A DNA stretch of 64,000 nt, taken from the NCBI GenBank assembly GCA_035222895.1, contig JAVYIG010007849.1, positions 32,394 to 96,393 of the forward strand, given 5' to 3'. Within the stretch, counting starts at the first letter, position 1. Each line of letters opens with the position of its first letter. Both the position numbers and the translations under genes were made by a program. Below, piece after piece: positions 12,610 to 22,900 of this stretch. Below the pieces are notes generated by a model that saw only the letters and a list, made by a program, of their open reading frames with translations, was not told the origin of the DNA and did no database searches. The DNA comes from Strongylocentrotus droebachiensis. Lineage: Eukaryota > Echinodermata > Echinoidea > Camarodonta > Strongylocentrotidae.

Positions 12610-13299
12610 TCTACATCACCATGCAAGCCGACACTTACAAGCAGCATCATGAATGTTGTTCTTTATAATATTGTCCCACATAGGTCTTAGAAGATTTATG
12701 AAATTTTGCTTGTAAGCTTCTTCAAATTGCTGTTTTATATCAACTGCCCAGAAACACAATCTGTCCAGACTCAGAGCCTCTGGGTATATATGCTAAAGCC
12801 TCGAGCAGTAACAGTGGAGTGCCAAAGAGTGACAAGAGCGCTATACAAGAACCTACTGTATTATGATTGATAATATCATTATTGCATCTCTATTTCTTCC
12901 TAAATATGAAAGAAAGAAGAGTCATTAAAGTAGAGTATGTCAAAGGGAACACAAGACATCAAATAAGGGTATGATCTGGCATTCCGTAGCTCACTTCTAT
13001 CGCAAACAGAGATCAAATCTATCCCCTTGTGTTATTATATACGAATCATGTTCATGTAAAATAAGAACTCAATATACTGCCTGGCAATTTAATGTACATG
13101 GCACATACTAACTTAAAGGTTGTAAAAATAAACTTCTTCAATCAAAATTGCACTCGTATTGATGTTTTTTTGAGTTGTTCAAATGAAATGATGACTTGAA
13201 TAGAATGGGGACAAGATAAAATAAAATCAGGTGAGTTGTTTATGTATATTAAAGAAGATAGAATATTTGTAACCATTTCTGGACAGTTTGTTGAATGAA

Positions 13300-13418
13300 G
13301 AAGAAGAAGAAGAAGAAGAAGAAGAAGAAGAAGAAGAAGAAGACGACGACGACGACGACGGTGACAACGAAGAAGAAGAAGAAGAAGAAGAAGAAGAAGA
13401 AGAAGAAGGAGAAGAAGA
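13300..13418. repeat. (GAA)n/(GAC)n trinucleotide repeat
   Basis: Nearly pure GAA repeats interrupted by a GAC run at 13343-13360, located downstream of the ADAR stop and possibly in its 3' UTR. Confidence 0.9.
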
Positions 13419-13424
13419 AAAAAT

Positions 13425-13698
13425 TCAGTTGGCAAACAGCTCCTCCTCATTGAAATAAAAAAACTTTTCTTCCATCAGATGGACGAACGTGGGTCAGAGT
13501 TGAGAGGTCGTTTGGCAAAAAGAGCTTTTCCTTAATCGACTGAATGAATGTCGGTCAAACTTGAGGTTCAATTGGTAACAAAGTTTTCCTAAATCGAAAG
13601 GAGGAATTGTAGGTCAAAGTTGAAAGTCTAATTGGCAAATAGCTCTTCTTTTATCAGCCTCTCCATAAATGGATGGGTTGTAGGTCAAAGTTGAAAGT
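13425..13698 (-). repeat. Tandem degenerate copies of the ADAR coding tail in its 3' UTR
   Basis: Downstream of the stop, about four diverged units of 62-79 bp repeat the end of exon 9. They carry the minus-strand equivalents of GAAGAGCTATTTGCCAA, then a stop, then CAACTTTGACC. Unit landmarks (GGTCAAAGTTGA and variants) fall near 13682, 13611, 13544 and 13482. The first copy is closest to the coding sequence and divergence rises away from it. Confidence 0.8.
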
Positions 13699-13933
13699 TC
13701 AGTTGGCAAATAGCTCTTCTTCTATTGGCTTCTCCATCCACGACCCATAGTTTGCTTGGTGCAGGATACACTTGAGATATTGCTTTGCCGTGTAGTAGCT
13801 CTCCGCGCTGAGCTTGGCGTCATGGTAGGTGCGGGACTCCAGGAGGTCGGTCCGGTCAAAGAGGCGGCACGTCTGCTGGTACTCGCTGAACATCTCCGCC
13901 TTGCACAGCTGGGAGTGAAGCACACCCTGAATT
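13699..13933 (-). CDS. ADAR: ADAR exon 9 (C-terminus of deaminase)
   Basis: Encodes the last 77 residues and TGA. Landmarks are Y-Y-T-A-K-Q-Y-L-K and Y-G-S-W-M-E-K-P, the counterpart of the vertebrate Y-G-N-W-I-S-K-P end that helps line the inositol hexakisphosphate pocket. The acceptor CACCATAG at 13934-13935 gives the right phase; an AG seven bases further on would shift the frame. Confidence 0.93.
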
Positions 13934-16900
13934 CTATGGTGGAGGAAAACAGACAAATGAAGAGAGAGAAAGATAAGAGGACTTGGTGTCATGGTTTTAT
14001 TTTAGCAAAGGAAAAAGATAAATGTACGGTCAAACCTGTCTATAGCAACCGCCCAAGGGAAACACAAAAAGTGGTCTTTGAAGACAGGTGGTCTTTGTAG
14101 ACAGGTTCCTTTGGTACATGTTTCAATGAGAAACCATTTCCAAGGGAAACAAAAATGGGGTCTTTGTAGACAGGTGGTCACTAAAGCAGGTTTAACTGTA
14201 TATGACGCGAGGTGATGAGATGTGTTGACGAGGTGGCATCTCTGCTTATACTGGTATGGTATGGTATGGTATGGTATATTTATTTATTCACGATTGAAAA
14301 CAAAAAATACAATTGTGCCCGCATTCAGCAAAAGCTGTTTTTCAGCGAGGCCGTGATTACATATAATTAGAACAGAATATAAAACAATGAAAATACAATT
14401 TACAAACAAATATGCAAGCTATAATAAGTGAACATATATACAGAAATTTAAGTACAAAATAGAATCATAGTGAGAAAAGGAGGAGGGAAAAAAAAAAATT
14501 ATCTACGAGATGAAAGAAGTGAGCAAATATCTTTAATTTTACTTATCTCAATGTTGTAAGATTTAAAAACATTTATAATTCTGATATCGTTGGGTAGGGT
14601 ATTAAAAAACTTTGATGCATGATATAACGGACTATGTTGAAGAAAATTTGTGTGAGGTCTTGGAAGGGGGATTTGTAAATTTGCACTCACTGTTATAAGT
14701 TTCTGCACTTCAAAGAACCCACAATCAATCGATTGATTCATTTGACCTACCTTCCTTTGGTGCCATCGGTGACCTCTGGTTTCTCGCACCCCCTGTACCA
14801 GTTGATACTGAGTGACTTGGTCTTCTCCGTACCCCTGGGGGGATCGATGGCCCGGACGCACCCAAGCTGCGGATGGTTGACATGGTACTCCGCAGGAAGG
14901 GACAGGTTGTCGAGTTCGGTCGGGGTGAAGTTGTCGTGGGCGGACGATACGCGGCAGCAGACCGCCCTCGCAAGGTGGCCATGGTGGTATAATGAACCTG
15001 CATGAGCAAGGAGAAAAAGAGATGTTTAGGCCTCGTATTCGATCACGTAATTAAGCAAATGTCCGTGATCCTTAGACATTCATATAAATATCTATATACA
15101 CATGAACATACCTCCCCCGTGTATTTATTTTTTTTGCTGACTCCGTAGGCAGCAAGCCAGGCCCGTGTTCTAAAACCCACGCGGGGAAGGACCTTCATTT
15201 TACTGCAAGGTGCAGTTGAAGGCGCCAATTTGTGCTTGTAAAATTGTTACAAATATCAGCAACAATGTCGATTTTAAAACTAAAGATGACAGACAAATTT
15301 TCCTCAAAGTCCAAACAGAAATCCATATATACAGGTAGTGTTGTTCTAGTTTCCGAGTGGTGAGTCAACACACCGTGTATTACTGAGCTGGGAGACATTG
15401 CCAGGTGGAGGAGCATAAATCGACACTTGTGTGGGGTACATGGGCATGTCTCCATCCCTCCTTCAACCCCACATTCTGAACTGGCTCTGATCCAAGCAGC
15501 TTTACAGGAGCTGATGCCATACACTTGATGATATCTCCTCTAGCAATAGATAATGACCTTCACAAAGTAACATTGCATTCATTCCCAACATTGGAGGTGT
15601 TGTGGTATATTGATTCATTTACCCAAATATCAATCCATGACCCCCGGATGGGATGAGGGTTTGATTCCCACCCTTGCACCATCTTCCATTAGGAAGACAC
15701 TAATCCAACTCTGCCACTCTCTCAACGCAGATGTTAAATGGGTACTCGGCAGGATGCGAATGTCACTGTAGTTTGCTCAGCATTGTGAGAGTGTTTGTAA
15801 AATGGTATCTGCCTGGAACGTCCATACATTGTATATCTGTAAATTTCTTAGAGACATCAGCGATGTATTAAAGGGATTGGGTATCTTTGCCTCAGATTCT
15901 AAACAAAATCTCGGATTTAGCTCATGCTGCGATCATAATTATGAAACCTTTAGGTCAGTCAGGAATCCCATGGCGTTTACAAGCCGATCGCCTGAGTGTC
16001 TGCATGATTATCAAGATGTTTATGATTGGAATTCAAAATTTCAAAAAACGTTTTCCCAACGTTTTTATAAAACTACAGTCTATAAGGGGGAAAATGAATA
16101 TGGTAAACCTGGTCACTCAAAGATTTAAACTTTTTTGAGGCACTTCATGATCATGCGCAATTTGTTTAGGGCTTCAACATTACACCACATCACAGACACT
16201 GATAACACGTAGGGCCATGCATCTCAGATTTAACATTGTTAAACGATGCCTTTAAGCACTATATAAACCCAGAATATATTATTAGTACATAACAATTTCT
16301 TTCATTATTGATCCCACAGCTGCCATCCAGGGGGGCATTTCACAAAGCCTTTTTTCAATGACAAATAACAAAAATCAGTGACAAATCTGCTGATAGCCAA
16401 TCAGAAGCAAGGATTTCAGTAGCTTATAACACGAATTGCCATTTGTCACTGATGACAAGTTTTGTGAAACGCCCCCCAGATCTGTAGGAAAAATAAGCCA
16501 ATCAAAATGAGATGCTGCTGTGGCACAGTGGTTGATTGAGAAGAATGCCAGCAGCCAGAATGTGACTGCTTTTGCCATTACCCTGCATGTGATAATAATA
16601 CTAATGGCCTATACTAGTGGCTTCTTATATAGGGCACAATGTCTGTCCTGTAGTGACGCTCCTGGCGCTGGCCCAATTATTACCCTGGCTTTAGCAAGGC
16701 GCTCTAGCATTTTAAGAAATTAATTCCTGCCAGGTACCCATTAATTTACATCACCAGGGGGGGTGTTTCACAAAGATCCTAAGTTGAACTTATCTCTAAG
16801 TTGGACTTTACATTTATGGAAAACCATAGGATCTATGAAAATATTTTGTAAAAGTTATTTCAAAAGGCATAGAATGTTGATTAAAATCTGTCATATTTTC

Positions 16901-19900
16901 TATTATCAAGGAGATTTCATGTTCTCGATGTGAAATTTATAAAAAGTCTAAAATATTTGAATTTTCACTTTTGAATATATTTTATTTTAAGGCTACAAAT
17001 GGCTTTCCATAATTTTTTAAGTCCAACTTAGAGTTAAGTTCAACTTAGGATCTTTGTAAAACACCCCCCTGGGTTGCGTGTGAACAATACAAAATGGTAG
17101 AAGATGGTACACACGTTGACATCCAGTCAGGGTTAAGAAAAGCAACATAGCAAAGTGCATCCAAGTAAAATGTAAATCATTAAATATACTCAGTTTTGGT
17201 ACAGTGGTAAAATAAATTGAATGTTGGGAACCGGAAGGGTATTAAAATTATATAGTTTAGAGAGAGTTAAAGAGAAGGATGAGTTCTGGGAAGAGGTGAC
17301 AAATAATTTGTGAGCGTTATGATTGTATTATGCAAGTGTGGAAGAACATTAGATACCAAAATGTTCCCTGAAAAGCATCGATTCCACAACGTTTCTTTCA
17401 CAATGCAAACGCATGACAAGAACTCAACTTTATATTAAATCCCCTTCTTGCTCTTCAAAGTCTAAATTATCAGCAATAGAGGTTGGAAAGCTAATGTGGT
17501 GTTGCATGAAAGTTGTGATTGATTGCAAGTAGCACAATTTGCAACTGATATTTGCAATCGATTGCAATTTGGCTTTCTTGCAACAGTCTCCTAAATTTCC
17601 TAGGATTTTGTTAGGATTAAAGTTTTAACTATTGAATTAAGTTAACTAGATCTAGCTTTTATTTCCCCCCTCTCTATCTCTCTCTCTCTCTTACTAATGG
17701 GGCGTTGCAAGAAAGTTGAGTTGTGATCAATTGCAAGACTTACGCTTGATTTTGGGGATTTGCAATTGATTGCAACTTTCTTGCAACGTACACCCCATAA
17801 TTCTTACTAATTTGTTTGTTAGATTTGTTTCCAGAAAGATTGCTTTTTAAAAGACTTTGTATTCCTATACCTAGTGATATTGAGCTCAAGCAAGAGGAGG
17901 GGCATGTTAACACACAACGCAGGCTTCAGTCATCCGCCTGGGTGGGATTTGAACCCGAGATCTTTGGTTTGACAGGCAGACGCTCTTACCGACTGACCTT
18001 ATTATGACTAATTTTTGGTTAGATTTGTTTCTTGAAAGATTTTGAAAAGACTTTGTATTAATTCCTACCTAGTGATATTGAACTCAAGTACATGGGCTCG
18101 ATGAAATGAGACAACAGCGCCCCCTGGAGGCCAAGCAGGTTCCAGCTGGCTACTTTATCGCTGCATGACATCGTCCGAAGCCTCTCTCCTCTCATGATGC
18201 CGTCCCATGTCTGAACTGACTCCCTGGTGGTCACTGGAATAGTGCCTTCCCCTAGGAAAGAGTTTAAGACACAGATCCAACATTTATTTCAATATGTGGG
18301 GCAGTGCAGGTGAGAAATTAGGAGGAAAGAATAAGACATGAATTCCCTCTTCATCTGAAAAAAGGAGACATATCCAACATTTTTTAAATATCTGTATATG
18401 CCAGCAATGCATTATAATGCAATCTCCAAAATTGGCAAAGAGGATGGAAACCTATAACACAACACATATTTTTCTGTACAAATTGGATAATTTTGGTTGC
18501 ATTTTTTAAAACTTTCATCCACAATGGTTCATGAGATATACAATTTCGAACTTGTCTTAAAGCCCCCACTGCACTACTTATAGCTACTTGCGCACTCTTT
18601 ATACCAAACAATTCCTAAATGGTGAACGTGGGTCCCCCATGGTCCCCTTTTTCTTATGTTAATTGAGAGCTGAATTGATGATATAACCACCTGTCAGTGA
18701 CCTCGCAGGGGGGGGGGGGGGGGTCTAATCCCTCCTGGCCAAACTAGTGCAGATAGGCTTTAAACTATGTCTGAGTGAAACATAGAAATAATTTGTGAAA
18801 ATAAAATAATAATAATAATAATAATAATCTTTTAAAGTCCACTCCAAATTTTATTAAGTTAAACCGAAAATGGAAATTCTTTTTGCTCAATTGATCGTGA
18901 GCCCGGCAGCCACTGAGCAGCGCCAGAGCGACGTTGCTCTATCCCTCATTAACGCCAAACAAGGTAGCAGCAACTCCGGTCTTCTAACGTCTTTTGGTAT
19001 GACGCGGCCGGGGTTCGAATCCACGACCTCCCGGTTGTGAGGCAAAGCTGATTTATTTAGACCAAAGTAGAAAATTGAAAGCTGCATTTTTTCTTCTATT
19101 TTTTACCTTGTTCCATTTTGGTCCTGAGTAATCCCTGACTGGTTTTGCCAAACGTTGGTAGATGTTTGGCAAAGCCGCAGAAATCAATCCCGTTTGGCCC
19201 CTCCTCGTTCTCGCCCGCGTCCGTCCGCGAGAACTGCGCCCCGTCTCCGCAGGGGGCGGTGCTGATGTAGAGATGAAGGCTCACGTCCGGTAGGAGGCGG
19301 AGCTTCCCGTTGGTGCCCTGAGTTAGGATGGTTTCGTTGGGGGTCTTGGCGTAAGCCTGGAGTTGATTGTACAGATACCTACAAGACAAAACATGAAAGA
19401 TGTCACCGTCATAGAGGGTGGTGTACATGTAATACAATAACCCCGGAATAATCAAATTTCAACATTCTTCTTTTTACTCATTGAAAAGGTTTTTATTTTG
19501 ATATATCAAACATTTAACAGGGGCTACTAAAAAAAATTGAGTGAGTACTGGTACATTAAAGGTTTGTTCAGATATGACACAACGAAATCGCATTTGTAGA
19601 GCAAAATATTTTACCTTGGGAAGTGGTCTAACTAGGCCTGATAACCCACTATTTTCAGAGTCTAATATTATCACGAAGCTCGAAATTGCGTCTTTACCAG
19701 ACCGAAACGCTTGTCACAAACTAGCTCAGACAGGCGCAAATTAGCCCGCTATTTCCCAAATACCGGGATATTTTGGAAACAAGACCAAGATTTCTCAGGA
19801 TATTTTCTCTACCAAATATCCCGCTAATTGCAACTGCTGGCTGATGAAGACGTAAATAAGCTGGATAATTTGCGATCGGGATAGTTAAAAAAGCGGGTTA

Positions 19901-22900
19901 TTTGGCAAACTCAAGCTGATGAAGACAGGCCTAATATCACCCTTACCTCAAGAAAGCCCTTCTGGTGATAATCTCAGCATGAGAGTCGTTCACTGTTCGT
20001 CCTTCCATGCTCAGTTTGTCTCCTGTCACACACCGATTCCCTGAAATATAAAAAGGTTACATACCTTTAAAAACCCTCCTACTCATACTTTTCAATTTCC
20101 TCCTCTTTTGCTTCCCTCTCCTATCTCTCATACCCATTCTTCTTTTTCTTTTTCTTCTATATTTTGTCCTCATTCAAATCATTATCATTATATTCAAGAA
20201 TGTCATTACCATCACCCATCACCATCCTCATCAGCAGCAGCAGCAGCATCATCATCATTATCATCATCATTATCATCACAATCACCATCATCATCACCAT
20301 CATCCTCATCACAACCAGCGTCTTCACTACCACCATCACCATCATCATCATCATCCTCATCACAACCAGCGTCCTCACTACCACCATCACCATCATCATC
20401 ATCATCCTCATCACAACCAGCGTCCTCACTACCACCATCACCATCATCATCATCATCCTCATCACAACCAGCGTCCTCACTACCACCATCACCATCATCA
20501 TCATCATCCTCATCACAACCAGCGTCCTCACTACCACCATCATCCTATTACCTGTTCCTAAACTGATGACCATTCCCTCATCGTCCTCCCCCTGCTTCAT
20601 GACGAGTGCTGCAAGAACCTTCCTACCGCTGATTGAGTCCGGAATGCTGGCAGCCAGAGAGTTAAACGTCTGGTGACTTAAGGCAGCGATGCGGTCATAG
20701 AACGTTGTTTCACCGTTGGATGAAGTCTAATATATCACAGAAAACAAAAGACGGAAAATAATAAACAATTTTCAATTCTAAAATGCTCCTAAGTGTACAT
20801 TGAGTGATTTCAAGTTGGGTGTTTAGGGCTGGTGTTAGTGTTTAATAAACACTATCACATGCCCTAACACCGAAATGGAAATCAGCTGGTGTTAAAGCTT
20901 TGACCTCTGAATATCGTCAACTTCCGGTAGCTAGTGTTAACGATTTTGCAAAATTGTCGTCTGCTGAACCGACCTGTGTGGCTGGTGTTAATATTTTATG
21001 TACGAATGTCCTATTCACTAACACTAGCCCCTAGGGATTAAGCAAAAGTTCATTTCCAGTTCGGTGTTAGTGTTGTACCCGCATAACAGTCAACGCACGA
21101 ACGACGCTAATTTATTGTCTGACAATCAAATACAAATATGTGAAACAGGTCCTTTACTATGTGATTCATATATTCTTTTGTGTAAAATGAGTTGTTTTAT
21201 ACGACCAGAGAAATAAGTGTAAATTATTCTGTGCAGCTTTTCATCTTTAGATATTGTGTACTATTTTGAAATCATCGTGAAATCAAGGCTGTGTGGCGAT
21301 CGCAGTGACGTCACAGTGGTGTTAAGCTATCAATGTTGATATCGGTATCGGGCTCTTAATTTCATCAGCACATTTTTAGCTCGATTTAAGAGCTTTTGAC
21401 TGCTCTTAACACTAACACTAACACTAACACCCAACTAGAAATCACTCATTGTACATTGGATTATAAACCCCTGTTAAATCTATCATACTTGATTTTCCGC
21501 AGTTGAGTTCAGGGGAGAGGTGAAAAATAATTTGTGAGTGTTATCATTGTTATTATGCAAGTGTGGAGAACATCAGATAACAAATGTTCCCTGAAAGCAT
21601 GGCTCTTCAAATGCTTTCATATTCTAAATATGGCATGTACATGTAACATCATAAAAATTGGGACAGATCTTTATGCCATATGTTTGTGTACTCCCTTATA
21701 CATCTTTTTGTGTATAGTGCTTGTAACTTTACCAAGACTTGGCCAAATTTCTTATCATTTTGATGATTCCATAACCTTGCAGTACACACCATTACTGAGC
21801 ATTACAATTTAGTTTCCTGTACTATATTTACACACAATTTTCGATCAAATCTTATTTTTCTTTATAAATATCTTTACAAATTTTCATTCAGCTCTGATCC
21901 ATTCACAAGTTAAAATGCTCAAACATTCCCTATTAGAATCATGGAAGGGGGGGGGGGATATCATAGACATTTTTCTGACTACTGACTACATTGTAGCACT
22001 TTGAGTGGTACTCTATCAGAAAGTGAGCAGTATAAATACTTATTATTTAACATGCAACCCTTTTTTGTTTTAACATAATTGCATGTTTACTATTATCTAG
22101 CTTGGCTGTGCATTAGAAATGGATAACTGCCAAAACTTGTAGCCTGTTTGCATTTTGAATTTTCCTCATGCTTTGGGGCTTAAAGTTTCATTTCCTTAAT
22201 GGCCTTTCTCCGAGCCTTTCAGTTTTAACCATCCATCCGGGGAGAGGCAACATACTCTCAAATTGTTTCTTCTTCTAATATCTCCTTTTAAGATATTCCC
22301 TTTCGTAAGATATATATAGGGTTTTAGCAAGTCCCTCAGAGAGGATGTAAAATATGTTGGTCCCCTTGTTGCCGTTTACAAGCTTTCTTAGCAGTCAGTC
22401 AACCAACACCACACCATCCATATAAGTCCAAATATAAATGATAGTTGACTTGATATCTTCATGTGAAACGGGTCACTGAAACCATCGTCACATTTTCCCA
22501 CGCTGTGGAGCTGAACATTTCATTTCCTTGATGGCCTTTCTCCAAGCCTTCCGGGTTTTAACATTCATCCGAGAGAGGCACAACACTCTCATATCTTTTC
22601 TCTAATATCTCCAGGGGGGTGTTTCACGAAGACTATAAATCGACCTTTAATAAGCTGTACTTAAATATGGCAAGCCGTTCATGCCACTGTTTGCTCTCAC
22701 CATTGGTCTCTCAATTATGATTTTTAGATAATACTTTTTTCTTTAATAATGAACCTTTAAAAAAGGGAAATTCTGTCGATTTGCGACCACAATTTATACC
22801 TCCCTTGATAAACCAATGCCAGGAATGGTTAGAGGAACTATTGGCATGAACGGCCTGCCATAGTTCTTTTTGTTATTGTTGTTCATACCTTGTTCGTTTT

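Noticed and set aside
14725-15009. Second minus-strand frame over ADAR exon 8
   Set aside because: Out of frame with the conserved deaminase motifs; only the frame giving S-L-Y-H-H-G-H-L joins to exons 7 and 9.
15802-16138. 108-residue open frame in ADAR intron 7
   Set aside because: Lies inside the family G transposon relic (15868-16255) and its other copies do not keep the frame.
20108-20676. Ser/Pro-rich and Ile/Thr-rich open frames, 150-170 residues
   Set aside because: They are the 51-bp intronic minisatellite and the antisense of ADAR exon 4.
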